IMG/VR virus record: IMGVR_UViG_3300020165_000186 | Span: 1 to 20,945 of that record | Strand: one strand, 5' to 3' | Length of the DNA: 20,945 nt | Source of the DNA: a virus | Shown: one piece after another, positions 9,998 to 17,413 of the stretch | Layout: each line of letters starts with the position of its first letter | How positions within the stretch are numbered: the first letter of the stretch is position 1 | Made by a program: the position numbers and the translations under genes | The notes under the pieces: model-generated | What the model was told of the DNA's origin: nothing | The model's database searches: none | What the model saw: the letters and a program-made list of their open reading frames with translations, nothing else

Positions 9998-10807
9998 TTA
10001 GTTGTTGTCAAGAACTTCGTAAACGCCATTGTTGTCGATTACTACTGAACCCATTGACATCATTGATGTTGCTAGGTGTGCAACCTTTTGCGGTACATAG
10101 TTAAGCTCTGTTTGAACATCAGAGTTAATACCGATACCAACTGATGATGTATGGTAAGCAAAGTTCTTACCACCAGCTACAGCAGACGTTGAGAAGATCT
10201 TAAATCCTAAGAACTCTTTCATTGTCATACCACCAGCAAATGGTAGGCTTTGTGGCCCAACATAGTCACTTGATGCGAACTCGTTGATGTTGAACAAGTC
10301 AGTGTATCCAGCTGGAGACATAGCAATATAACGCTGTCCGTCTTCTGGAATGTCAGCTGTACCCATTGTTTCAAACAATGTTAGTAGGTCACCTTTAACT
10401 AATGCACCTGCTGTGTCAGCGATTTGCGTTGAGTTTGCACCAGCATCCATAGCTGCTGTAATTAACTCATCTGTTTTGCGGCCTAATGCAGCAGCAGCAG
10501 ATTGAGCTACAACTTGACGCTCATTGATGTTGATCTTTAATTCGTCCAACTTATCAATGTATTCCGCTGCGTAGTAGTCAGCCATTGTGACTTCTACGTT
10601 AGTGTGCGCTAGTTCCATCGCTGTAACATCTCCGTTACGCGCTTTGGTTGACGCTGTGCCTGTTCCGATTTTCTGGAATCTTGCCACTGATGCAGATACA
10701 TTTGTTGAACGTACTGTGTTGCGAAGCTTAGAACCCATGCGTTGATACGCCATGTGGACTTCAGTTTCGAACTGCTTAATAAAAGCTTGGTCGATTGTAT
10801 TAGCCAT
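9998..10807 (-). CDS. Major capsid protein
   Basis: A 269-residue coat protein in the expected place between scaffold/gp13-like and tail tubular A. It has an N-terminal helical region (AFIKQFETEVHMAYQRMGSK), a beta-rich middle (RFQKIGTGTASTKARNGDVT), a long alanine-rich helix (ERQVVAQSAAAALGRKTDEL), and late in the chain AYHTSSVGIGINSDVQTELN, typical of HK97-fold phage coats where the final segment describes surface loops. It is much shorter than T7 gp10A (345 residues) and looks more like the compact capsid family found in many marine podoviruses. A good ribosome site (TTAGGAAAGAAAAATG), its own upstream motif and the downstream terminator suggest high expression as a single unit. Confidence 0.88.
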   Translation of the reverse strand: MANTIDQAFIKQFETEVHMAYQRMGSKLRNTVRSTNVSASVARFQKIGTGTASTKARNGDVTAMELAHTNVEVTMADYYAAEYIDKLDELKININERQVVAQSAAAALGRKTDELITAAMDAGANSTQIADTAGALVKGDLLTLFETMGTADIPEDGQRYIAMSPAGYTDLFNINEFASSDYVGPQSLPFAGGMTMKEFLGFKIFSTSAVAGGKNFAYHTSSVGIGINSDVQTELNYVPQKVAHLATSMMSMGSVVIDNNGVYEVLDNN

Positions 10808-10840
10808 TTTTCTTTCCTAAATATAAAGTTTCGGTTACTC

Positions 10841-10874
10841 GGGTATCCGTTCCTTCACATCGACAAGGGTATCC
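10841..10874 (-). repeat. Direct repeat in the capsid leader
   Basis: GGGTATCC occurs twice on the plus strand (10841-10848 and 10867-10874) within the 78-base gap ahead of the capsid gene. On the capsid mRNA these are two GGATACCC boxes 18 bases apart. The function is unknown. They may form part of leader structure or a binding site. The repeat is short, so chance is possible. Confidence 0.35.
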
Positions 10875-10885
10875 AAATGGGCCTT

Positions 10886-11407
10886 TCAGTGCATCACGGG
10901 CCGTGATGTTTCACTATAAGCACTTTTTTGTGGTGAAATGCAACGCACAAAATCAACATAATGATTAGAATTAAACTCAGTTACACCTATTGCTTCAAAT
11001 CCTAGCCATGCTGCCCAGTCCAACATAAACTGGTGATCACTCAATATACGCATACACATTTCGTCCTGTGTTCTATCAAAAAATGTAACTAACATACGTG
11101 ATCCACGCGCTATAGATGTAAAGTTTTTCTTAATATTCTTAGAAAACATTGCAAAAAACTGCGGTGTTTCTCTACCATCTTCGTACCAAAGGCCAGATAT
11201 AGCAGTAAATACTTCACCTTCTTTGCGTACTAAGTAACAATCAGAGTATTTCATCATCTCTTCAATGCATTCTCTGACATTATGATAGCCAAGGAGATTT
11301 ATCTCCCTGACATTTTCTGGTGCTAGGTTAGCAATAACCTCTTCAACATGATCTTTAGTAAAAGGTGTTAGGTAAAAGTTACCACGCTTTATTATCTTAG
11401 CTTCCAT
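10886..11407 (-). CDS. GNAT-fold virion-type protein, resembling T7 gp13
   Basis: A 173-residue protein with the layout of the T7 gp13/acetyltransferase-like family. It has a strand with a small-molecule-sensor look (SDCYLVRKEGEVFTAISGLW, residues 55-74), then a basic helix (FSKNIKKNFTSIARGSRMLV), FFDRTQDEMCMRIL, and WLGFEAIGVTEFNS before a final strand. T7 gp13 (138 residues) is needed for core assembly but has no shown enzyme activity. Here the gene sits between scaffold and capsid, not after the tail tubes as in T7. It overlaps the end of the scaffold gene by 11 bases. The late motif and a perfect 7-bp hairpin lie inside its 3' end, so its last codons double as the capsid leader. Confidence 0.6.
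   Translation of the reverse strand: MEAKIIKRGNFYLTPFTKDHVEEVIANLAPENVREINLLGYHNVRECIEEMMKYSDCYLVRKEGEVFTAISGLWYEDGRETPQFFAMFSKNIKKNFTSIARGSRMLVTFFDRTQDEMCMRILSDHQFMLDWAAWLGFEAIGVTEFNSNHYVDFVRCISPQKSAYSETSRPVMH
10892..10908 (-). promoter_or_regulatory. Perfect hairpin in the capsid leader
   Basis: CATCACG-GGC-CGTGATG on the plus strand (the same inverted repeat on the minus strand) forms a 7-bp stem with a 3-base loop. It lies about 33 bases downstream of the late motif copy 2 and about 85 bases before the capsid start, within the last codons of the gp13-like gene. A hairpin near the 5' end of a phage mRNA commonly protects it or marks a processing site, as in T7. There is no U run, so it is not a terminator. 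Confidence 0.55.
10941..10953 (-). promoter_or_regulatory. Conserved late motif, copy 2 (candidate capsid promoter)
   Basis: On the minus strand it reads ATTTTGTGCGTTG then CATTTC, matching copy 1 over 14 bases and sharing TTC three bases further on. It lies inside the gp13-like coding sequence (codons for Asp-Phe-Val-Arg-Cys), 134 bases before the capsid ATG. T7 has its strongest late promoter, phi-10, at the equivalent place. Embedding in coding sequence means part of the match could be forced by the protein, but the identity to two non-coding copies argues for function. Confidence 0.5.
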
Positions 11408-12128
11408 AAAGCTTCTTAAAGCCAGCCTCTACTTGCCGAACAAATGCAGGGTCATTCTTACTCCAATACCTCGGGTCTTGCATCATTTCCTTTAGACTGT
11501 CTTCACTTATTCCAGCCGCAGGTGTTGCATCTCCAGTAAAGGAACCATCTTTCATAGCTTCTTGTATAGCCTCCATAGCTATAATACCCTCATGCGTTTC
11601 AAATAAACGCTCTATTGCTGGCATAGTTTCTTTGGGGAAAAACTTAGTAGCGAACATCGATGCCGCTTCAATCCGCTGATCAGAGTTTTCCCCCAGTTTT
11701 GCAGCTTCAGCATCGAGGTCAGGAGCAGAACCATCCATCGTCTGAAGATACATCTCAATACCTTTTTCGAACTTATCTTGTCCAAATCCATTGTCAAATG
11801 ATTGTTCAGCCCACCATTTGAGTAGCTCATTGTCTACAGCTTCTTCGTCATTAACAAAGTCTGGTAGTGCATATTCGCCAGCAGATGCAGGTCGATCAGC
11901 ATTTTTTGTAGAATCATACTCTTCTTGGAACTTAGCACGCAGATCTTCTTCCTTTGTGCCTAGCTTAGACTCTAGTTCTTTATACGCTTTGGCTAAATCT
12001 TCGCCACTATTGTACTTCTCAGGCAACCATTCTGGTCTAGCTGGTGCTGTATCTTCAGCAACTACAAAGTCACGCTCCGCAGTTTCCCCATGTGTTGATT
12101 GTTCTGACTCTGTTGGGATGTCATTCAT
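11397..12128 (-). CDS. Capsid assembly scaffolding protein
   Basis: A 243-residue, strongly acidic protein directly upstream of the capsid region; T7 gp9 is 307 residues. After a disordered acidic N terminus it has the family-typical segment RPEWLPEKYNSGEDLAKAYK (residues 31-50). It ends in a helix with KNDPAFVRQVEAGFKKLYGS, the kind of basic C-terminal tail that binds coat protein in scaffolds. The ATG follows AGGAGT by eight bases, and the stop of the 89-aa upstream gene overlaps it (ATGA). It overlaps the gp13-like gene by 11 bases. Confidence 0.85.
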   Translation of the reverse strand: MNDIPTESEQSTHGETAERDFVVAEDTAPARPEWLPEKYNSGEDLAKAYKELESKLGTKEEDLRAKFQEEYDSTKNADRPASAGEYALPDFVNDEEAVDNELLKWWAEQSFDNGFGQDKFEKGIEMYLQTMDGSAPDLDAEAAKLGENSDQRIEAASMFATKFFPKETMPAIERLFETHEGIIAMEAIQEAMKDGSFTGDATPAAGISEDSLKEMMQDPRYWSKNDPAFVRQVEAGFKKLYGS

Positions 12129-12394
12129 TTGTTTTTACTCCTATGTGCATGTGATATGCGGCGTTCAACTAGGCCAACAACGTATCGTTGACCTTCGTGA
12201 TGCCGCAGTTCTTCTGTAGTCACATTAGGCCCATGTACCATTTCAATAGTAATGGAGCGCAAATACTTTAAGACAGCCTCACCAGCAGGGGTAGTAAATA
12301 TTTCAGCAATATTCTGGCTTATCTGCAGATCTTGACTTACTGCTCGCTGATAACCATCGACTCCAATATTAACCTTGTTGCTCAACCATCTCAC
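12125..12394 (-). CDS. 89-residue virion-module protein, possibly Bbp19-like
   Basis: This small protein sits between portal and scaffold and overlaps the portal 3' end by 26 bases. It contains IAEIFTTPAGEAVLKYLRSI and later TTEELRHHEGQRYVVGLVER. A pattern of Phe-x-x-Thr-x-x-Gly...Val-Leu...Leu followed by a Glu-Gly-Gln-Arg helix is one I associate with the small Bbp19-like proteins found beside phage portal genes; their role is unknown. The ATG has a poor ribosome site (AGGGTGAG), so translation probably depends on ribosomes finishing the portal gene. The family assignment is from memory and unconfirmed; the gene itself looks real. Confidence 0.7.
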   Translation of the reverse strand: MRWLSNKVNIGVDGYQRAVSQDLQISQNIAEIFTTPAGEAVLKYLRSITIEMVHGPNVTTEELRHHEGQRYVVGLVERRISHAHRSKNK

Positions 12395-13910
12395 CCTGTT
12401 GTTGTTGCGCTTGTTGTTGCGCCATTTGTTGCGCTAATGCAGCTATTTGTTTACGCTGTTCTTCATCTCGAATCAAGCTTTCAGGTACACCAAACTTTTT
12501 AGCTAGATGTATAGCTGTTTGCTCACCATCAATTAGTAGCTGCAACATCTCTGGCCCAAATGTACCAGCAACCATCTCTAAGAACCTACCAACACTAGAA
12601 ATATCTTGGTTAGATTGCGCTTGAGCTAGCGGAGATACAGAACGTATCTTAACTTCACGTCCATTTACTGTTGGTACATCTATGCGTCCTTGCTTTTTAA
12701 GGATGTAAATAACGCGCTGTAGTACAGGTTGTACTAATTCAGCTTGTAACCTACCAAAAGCAGCACCCATACGCCTAGAAAGGTCTGCCATGCGCTCTGC
12801 TACTTCTGTTGCTGACGCTGGTGTCTTGTCTGGATTGCCCAACATATCGTTATATAGCGCACGTTTAATGTTTTGACGCATATCACCTAGCACTAACTGG
12901 GCTACATCAAAGCTACCTGCTGAGTTTATAGGCTGTAATCCGCTGGAACCCATAGCTTTTGGTATGATAGATCCTGGGACTAACTGTATTGTATCTGGGT
13001 TTATTACGCCATCATCTTCCATTTGGTATACACCAGAGATAGCCATCTGTGCATTCTCAAGTATCATTTCAATGGTAAGATTTGTAGTTTTTATAGCAGA
13101 TAATGCGTTAATTAATGGGCCACGTCCGTATACTTCACCTGCGCATTTAGACCAACGGAAGCAAATAAATGGATTTGATCCATTACCTACCATTTGTTTG
13201 TAGTTTAACACAGTATTCGTAGTCATACAGAACGCATAACTTAGATATGCTTCCTGATTCTTTGCAGAGTAGTCACGGCACACAACTTCTAGTACAGTTG
13301 TTGTCTTATCTGACCCCATATAATTCATAACTTTAGGGTCTAATGTACCATTTGGGTACATCATTTCTAAGTGATCGTACTTTACACCCTTACGCTCACG
13401 GAAAACATGATCAATTCTATCATCAGGGCCAGTATCTAGCACCACATGAGGCAATGGTATCGCAGAAAAGTTAACAGGATTAAGAGCATCGCCCTCTTCT
13501 ACGCACAAAACCCCAGTACCAACAGCTAAATCCATGAAGGATTCGTGTACTTCTTGGCTAAAATTAGAGTTTTGTAGTATCTCAAAAACGTATTCTGTTA
13601 CCTCGTCAAGCTCGTTATCAACAGATTCACGCTGATTTGGAGGAACCTCACTACCAGCCATGAGATCAGCCCACCTAGCAAAATTAGGTACAAGCCCAGA
13701 CTGGAGGCGACTAGCAAACTCTTGAACACCCACCACCGCAGTCTCGTCAAATATGCGATCATCGCGTCTTTGCCCAGCAGTTTCAGCGTAAAAACTCTCA
13801 CGTTGAGGTAGTGCATACTCATAGCACTCCTCGAACAACGGAACCCAGTTCTCGCGAAAGGACTTGGCTTTCTCATACTTTTGTATGTACTGCTTGGCAA
13901 CTTTTTCCAT
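12369..13910 (-). CDS. Portal protein (head-tail connector, T7 gp8-like)
   Basis: A 513-residue protein (T7 gp8 has 536) that forms the dodecameric ring through which DNA is packaged and ejected. Family-typical segments are the helical N terminus ENWVPLFEECYEYALPQRES, then DDRIFDETAVVGVQEFASRL and LQSGLVPNFARWADL, and later EVYGRGPLINALSAIKTTNL. A clip or wing helix region with TPASATEVAERMADLSRRMG follows. The C terminus is a glutamine-rich tail (residues about 490-513) encoded by CAA/CAG runs. Start and stop are both overlapped: the ATG overlaps the stop of the MCG gene (TAATG), and the 89-aa gene begins inside its end. Confidence 0.93.
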   Translation of the reverse strand: MEKVAKQYIQKYEKAKSFRENWVPLFEECYEYALPQRESFYAETAGQRRDDRIFDETAVVGVQEFASRLQSGLVPNFARWADLMAGSEVPPNQRESVDNELDEVTEYVFEILQNSNFSQEVHESFMDLAVGTGVLCVEEGDALNPVNFSAIPLPHVVLDTGPDDRIDHVFRERKGVKYDHLEMMYPNGTLDPKVMNYMGSDKTTTVLEVVCRDYSAKNQEAYLSYAFCMTTNTVLNYKQMVGNGSNPFICFRWSKCAGEVYGRGPLINALSAIKTTNLTIEMILENAQMAISGVYQMEDDGVINPDTIQLVPGSIIPKAMGSSGLQPINSAGSFDVAQLVLGDMRQNIKRALYNDMLGNPDKTPASATEVAERMADLSRRMGAAFGRLQAELVQPVLQRVIYILKKQGRIDVPTVNGREVKIRSVSPLAQAQSNQDISSVGRFLEMVAGTFGPEMLQLLIDGEQTAIHLAKKFGVPESLIRDEEQRKQIAALAQQMAQQQAQQQQGEMVEQQG

Positions 13911-14155
13911 TAACTAAACCGATCTAAGAATCCACCGCCACCTGCTCTAAATAAAGAACGGCGACCTGTACCGCCACGCATAGCTTTACTTTCAGCGCGT
14001 GACTCTACTGCTTCACCAATGTCTTCGCGTTTCTTTTCTGCTTTTGCTTCAGCTTCTTTACGTTTCGCATCTTCTGCTGCTATACGAGCATCCGCTGCTT
14101 CTTTCGCCTCGCGATCTATATCAGCTTGGCTTCTTCTGCTACCGCCACCACACAT
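13910..14155 (-). CDS. MCG-type small protein, third member, between terminase and portal
   Basis: An 81-residue protein starting MCGGGSRRSQ, continuing as a highly charged alanine/glutamate/lysine helix (residues about 11-60) and ending GGTGRRSLFRAGGGGFLDRF. The ATG at 14155 was chosen over an upstream in-frame start because AAGGAGA lies six bases before it. The M-C-G N terminus and an Arg-Ser-Leu motif near the C terminus recur in the two tandem proteins at 16986-17204 and 17222-17413. Similar short proteins occur in T7-like marine phages beside the portal; I know of no established role. The stop overlaps the portal start, so it belongs to the virion operon. Confidence 0.82.
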   Translation of the reverse strand: MCGGGSRRSQADIDREAKEAADARIAAEDAKRKEAEAKAEKKREDIGEAVESRAESKAMRGGTGRRSLFRAGGGGFLDRFS

Positions 14156-14217
14156 ATTATTCTCCTTGGTTGTTTTACATTGGTTGGCATAGAAAAGAAA
14201 AGTTTTCAATGCACAAT

Positions 14218-15741
14218 TTAGAGTCTTGACCACAATCCTTGTCTACGCTGTGGCTTCTTTCGGTTGTCAAATACATTAAAACTGCCCTTTGCCACTGTTG
14301 CAGAGGCTGGTTTCTGGTTGTTTATTAAGGCTCTACCCTCTCCAGCACCTAACATTTGGTACTGTAGCGCATCATGTACGTGCGAAAACATATTTTTATC
14401 AGGCTTATCTGCGTATCTTTCGCCAGAAACCTCCATACGTCTGTACTGATACCCACCTTCAAAGCCTTTTATTAGCTGCTGACAGCGCGGATCTATAAGA
14501 AATGCTGGCTTTCCTTCTGTCATTTTCTGTAATTGGGACGCAACACTCTCTAATCTTAGATCAACAGAATTAGACGGAGCAGGGAAAGCACGCAAACCAG
14601 CACCACGCAGTATGTGAAAGGGCGTTGATTCATCAGTCTGAGCGCGGAAATCACCAGCAGGGTCGCCATATATAAATACCTCCGAACAAGTTGAGAACCT
14701 AGTAGCTATCTCTTGGCGTAAAACCTCTGCAAATCTAACGATACCCATGTCAAATGCAACGATTTCTTGCTGTATTAGCCACCTACCACGTACCTTTTGC
14801 CCCATTGTAGCAGCAGGTGTAAGCCCAAAATCTATACCAATGTATAAGGGAAGCCCAGCAGCGATAGGTATTTCTTCTTTTGCTACGTGCATATCGCTAG
14901 CAAACATCTGATAGATAGGTTTACCCTCTTGGATAGAGCCTAATTTGTTCATAACGTATACGTCAATCCAGCTTTTTGTCTTACCGCGTATCAAATTAGG
15001 GTAGTAATCCTGACGCATATACTCCCTGTTCTCTGCTACATCGTTAGGAACGTAGTCATCTATCTCGCCATCTTCGTCAAACTTCTCGATCATACCACTA
15101 GGTTGGGTATAAAACGACCAGTTGTCAGGTTTTACTAGCATTTTTGCTTGTTCTCTGGGGATATGATCAGGCACTGGCACTTCGCCAGACATGATAGGCC
15201 ACCAATGATCCTCTTCTGGAGCGTTGGTATCACAGATAACGCCTGTCCAACTAGCTCCACCATCGCGCATAGAAGGGAAACGACCTACACGCATGGTACA
15301 TGCATCAATAATTGACTTAGGAATTTCTCTAGCTTCGTTAACCCATACGCCTGTAAGCTCTAAAGATAGCAATTTCTTAACATCTTCTGGCCTATCAAGT
15401 GCTAAGAAGAGGACTTCAAGCTCCAGATCGCCTTTTTTAATCATATGTGTATAGGGAACTGACCAAGTAAACTTGCCCCATTGTTCCTCTGGGAACCAAT
15501 CAAGCCAAGTTTTTATGGTTGTGGTCTTTAACTGTGGGTTTGTATTACGGATTATTGCCCATCTGCTGCGGCGTATCCCTTGTTTATTAGGCTTCTGCGC
15601 TAATGCGCGTCTAAAAATTTCTACGCAACAAGACACTGACTTGCCAGAACCAACAGGCCCACGAATGCCACGGAAGAATGTATCGTCTTTCATAAACGCC
15701 TTAACAACTTCGCCATCTGGCCTGTATTTAAAATCTATCAC
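14218..15741 (-). CDS. terL: Terminase large subunit (packaging ATPase/nuclease)
   Basis: This 507-residue motor translocates DNA into the procapsid and cuts it. The ATPase has Walker A GPVGSGKS (residues 28-35) and a Walker B-type strand LTGVWVNEAREI (129-140) with Asn-Glu where many have Asp-Glu. The RNase H-fold nuclease has its three acidic positions: D304 in IGIDFGLTPA, D360 in YGDPAGDF and D457 in HVHDALQY. The start is GTG, overlapping the stop of the 64-aa gene (GTGA) without a good ribosome site, so translation is probably coupled. A 62-base gap with no evident feature separates it from the next MCG gene. Its place in the late operon downstream of the small subunit differs from T7, where terminase genes come last. 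Confidence 0.95.
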   Translation of the reverse strand: MIDFKYRPDGEVVKAFMKDDTFFRGIRGPVGSGKSVSCCVEIFRRALAQKPNKQGIRRSRWAIIRNTNPQLKTTTIKTWLDWFPEEQWGKFTWSVPYTHMIKKGDLELEVLFLALDRPEDVKKLLSLELTGVWVNEAREIPKSIIDACTMRVGRFPSMRDGGASWTGVICDTNAPEEDHWWPIMSGEVPVPDHIPREQAKMLVKPDNWSFYTQPSGMIEKFDEDGEIDDYVPNDVAENREYMRQDYYPNLIRGKTKSWIDVYVMNKLGSIQEGKPIYQMFASDMHVAKEEIPIAAGLPLYIGIDFGLTPAATMGQKVRGRWLIQQEIVAFDMGIVRFAEVLRQEIATRFSTCSEVFIYGDPAGDFRAQTDESTPFHILRGAGLRAFPAPSNSVDLRLESVASQLQKMTEGKPAFLIDPRCQQLIKGFEGGYQYRRMEVSGERYADKPDKNMFSHVHDALQYQMLGAGEGRALINNQKPASATVAKGSFNVFDNRKKPQRRQGLWSRL

Positions 15742-15932
15742 TTATCTAATATCTTATTATCTATGCCAACTTTAATCATTCTTGCTGCAATTTCGGGGCC
15801 AATAGCCTCAATAATCTTGTCAGCTTCGTGATCTGTCTGAAAATCTTTAGGATGATGCTTCATATGTACTATGCGCACCACCCTACGTAGTGTATCGCGC
15901 TCTTTAGGCTGCAATGTATTGAGAAAACTCAC
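15738..15932 (-). CDS. 64-residue protein coupled to large terminase
   Basis: I do not recognise this protein. It begins at GTG (cac on the plus strand) with AAGGA about ten bases upstream. It is helical and mixed-charge, with histidines (VRIVHMKHHPKDFQTDHEAD). Its stop overlaps the terminase start (GTGA), which suggests coordinated production with TerL. A role in packaging is possible from position only. The two-base gap to the previous gene and continuous operon make it a real gene. Confidence 0.7.
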   Translation of the reverse strand: MSFLNTLQPKERDTLRRVVRIVHMKHHPKDFQTDHEADKIIEAIGPEIAARMIKVGIDNKILDK

Positions 15933-15934
15933 AG

Positions 15935-16114
15935 TTACTTTTCCTTTTTAAAAGGTGTCGCTCTAGTTTTTCGTTCTTTCTTAGGCTTTGCTGCCTCTTT
16001 TACCTCTAGCAGAGGCTTAGAATCGCGAGTACGCGTCTTTCCAGAGTAAGTATTGCCAGCTAATTCGTGTGTGTCACCCACATATGGGTCACCATTTTTA
16101 AATGTCCAAGCCAT
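15935..16114 (-). CDS. 59-residue lysine-rich protein
   Basis: This unrecognised protein starts MAWTFKNGDPYVGDTHELAG and ends in a lysine/arginine-rich tail (residues about 40-59). Its ATG overlaps the previous stop as TAATG, and its stop is two bases before the next start. The short aromatic/glycine N terminus resembles small phage proteins that begin with a Trp-x-Phe-x-Asn-Gly turn, but no function is known to me. The basic tail could bind nucleic acid. Confidence 0.65.
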   Translation of the reverse strand: MAWTFKNGDPYVGDTHELAGNTYSGKTRTRDSKPLLEVKEAAKPKKERKTRATPFKKEK

Positions 16115-16263
16115 TATTTATCCTTTTTCAATAAAGTTTTCTTCTTAGGGAAGCCAGCTTTCATATTTTTGTAAGCCTTGTCGCTGATAGTAGAGTTTTT
16201 CTTAGATCTACTTGTTCCCTTTTTCTTACGTGCATTCATGTTTGCATATAATCCATTAGCCAT
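16114..16263 (-). CDS. 49-residue highly basic protein, marine phage type
   Basis: This protein starts MANGLYANMNARKKKGTSRS and has 16 Lys/Arg among 49 residues with two Asp. The GLYAN-N-x-R/K-K start followed by STISDKAYKNM is a pattern I recall from many small proteins in marine phages, always unassigned. Overlaps at both ends (TAATG) couple it to its neighbours. The charge suggests DNA or RNA binding, perhaps packaged with DNA, but this is inference. Confidence 0.68.
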   Translation of the reverse strand: MANGLYANMNARKKKGTSRSKKNSTISDKAYKNMKAGFPKKKTLLKKDK

Positions 16264-16700
16264 TACTTCATCCTTTCGCGCTCACTACGTCTAGAATTTT
16301 TAACTGTTTGCGGAGAAGCATTTGTTCTTGTGTCAAACATTCTTCCTTTAACAGTTTTGCCTTTGCTATCTTTTTCGCCCTTGTCAGTAATATAAACCTT
16401 GCTATCAATAGCTTTTAAGTCACCAATCATATGCTTTATTTTCTTTTCTTTAAGCAATAAAGACTTACGGCTTTCTTCGCCTTTAATTTTTCTTTTAGCA
16501 GCATCAAACCCAGCAGCAATAACACTGGCAACTTTTCTTGTAGACACAAGCCTTTCAACTCTTTTACCTTTTATTGTAGTAAAATCACCTGTAAACATTG
16601 ATCTACTTTCATAGCCTTTTGTATTCTTTAATTCTTTTTGTATTTTTTTTAATAATGTACGAGCCTTAAAATTTTGGCCTTCGCGTTTTCTATCAGGCAT
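16263..16700 (-). CDS. 145-residue basic protein of unknown function
   Basis: A lysine- and arginine-rich soluble protein with no recognised domain. Its central part (STRKVASVIAAGFDAAKRKI) could form an amphipathic helix. The N terminus (MPDRKREGQNFKARTLLKKI) and C terminus (NSRRSERERMK) are very basic. The start lies inside the end of the upstream gene, ATGCCTGA, with eight bases shared, and its stop overlaps the next start (TAATG). It may be a nucleic-acid-binding virion or packaging accessory, inferred only from charge and place. Confidence 0.72.
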   Translation of the reverse strand: MPDRKREGQNFKARTLLKKIQKELKNTKGYESRSMFTGDFTTIKGKRVERLVSTRKVASVIAAGFDAAKRKIKGEESRKSLLLKEKKIKHMIGDLKAIDSKVYITDKGEKDSKGKTVKGRMFDTRTNASPQTVKNSRRSERERMK

Positions 16701-16989
16701 TCTTTTTATTCCTTTTACTAATGGCTGCTGCTTTTGACTTAGCGTCAGCTTTTGACGATGCTCCCCATGCCTTTAGGCTAAGAAGAAGTCTAGTTGGTTT
16801 ACCCTTAGAGTCACGCTCTGGCCCCTTCATACCACCCATTCGTGCTAAGAAAGAAGCTCTCCTTGGGTTATCTCCAGACTTAACAGGACGTTTAAGCGTG
16901 CCACCCTTATAGCTTCTTCGACCTTCTTCATTAAGACCACCCTTGGGATTCTTCCCTGCTTTACGTGTCCATGCTGGAGTCTTACTCAT
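16693..16989 (-). CDS. 98-residue basic protein with PAWTRK-GKNPKGGLN motif
   Basis: Residues 5-20 (PAWTRKAGKNPKGGLN) followed by GDNPRRASFLARMGGMKGPE and LLSLKAWGASSKADAKSK match a small family widespread in marine phages and some bacteria. I recall it as a DUF (possibly DUF6321, not verified). Function is unknown. It is rich in Gly, Lys and Arg, with a C-terminal lysine/alanine helix. ATGA overlaps with the upstream gene and an eight-base overlap with the next indicate coupled translation. Confident as a gene, moderate as to family. Confidence 0.8.
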   Translation of the reverse strand: MSKTPAWTRKAGKNPKGGLNEEGRRSYKGGTLKRPVKSGDNPRRASFLARMGGMKGPERDSKGKPTRLLLSLKAWGASSKADAKSKAAAISKRNKKNA

Positions 16990-17204
16990 TTTGCATACGG
17001 CATTAACAATGATCTAGCTGTATTAGCAACCGACTTGTTAACGTCCTTCTTTTTCTTCTTAGGTATGTCAGCCATACCATCCTCAGTGCGCTTAACCTTA
17101 TCACCCACTGCTAGGGAAGGTAAGTCACCATAGTCTTTCTTGCCAGCCTGATAAAACTTTTCAGTCATTGCTGATACAGAAGTAGTCTTACTACCACCAC
17201 ACAT
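16986..17204 (-). CDS. MCG-type small protein, tandem paralogue 2
   Basis: This 72-residue protein starts MCGGSKTTSV and ends SVANTARSLLMPYAK. It is clearly related to the neighbour at 17222-17413: both have M-C-G, then (D/E)LPSL-x-V-x-x-K-x-KR, a lysine-rich linker and a C-terminal ARSLLMP. Two ATGs lie in a row; the second (17204) was chosen because it gives M-C-G as in the paralogue, with AAGGAGA eight bases upstream. The first (17207) is also possible. The function is unknown. The stop overlaps the next start (ATGA). Confidence 0.78.
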   Translation of the reverse strand: MCGGSKTTSVSAMTEKFYQAGKKDYGDLPSLAVGDKVKRTEDGMADIPKKKKKDVNKSVANTARSLLMPYAK

Positions 17205-17221
17205 CATTTAATCTCCTTATT

Positions 17222-17413
17222 CTATGTAGGCATTAAGAGTGACCTAGCCGCTTGACCCCTAGGCTTCTTAACATCTTTTGCTGCATCACCAGAAGACACA
17301 CGCTTTATTTTACTATCTACTGATAAAGAAGGTAACTCACTAGACTCAGGCTTATCTTCCTTCTTTGTCACCTTAACTATATCCTTACTTAGCTTACTCA
17401 TAGCACCACACAT
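17222..17413 (-). CDS. MCG-type small protein, tandem paralogue 1
   Basis: A 63-residue protein starting MCGAMSKLSK and ending GQAARSLLMPT. It shares ELPSLSVDSKIKR and ARSLLMP with the following gene, so the two look like a tandem duplication that has diverged in the linker. The ATG at 17413 overlaps the stop of the 35-aa gene (TGATG). An in-frame GTG one codon earlier would add a residue before Met-Cys-Gly and is less likely. After removal of the initiator Met, the N terminus would be Cys-Gly. The role is unknown. Confidence 0.75.
   Translation of the reverse strand: MCGAMSKLSKDIVKVTKKEDKPESSELPSLSVDSKIKRVSSGDAAKDVKKPRGQAARSLLMPT

Noticed and set aside
12369-12440. CAA/CAG repeat run as a tandem repeat element
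   Set aside because: It encodes the glutamine-rich tail of the portal protein, common in the family, and is imperfect.
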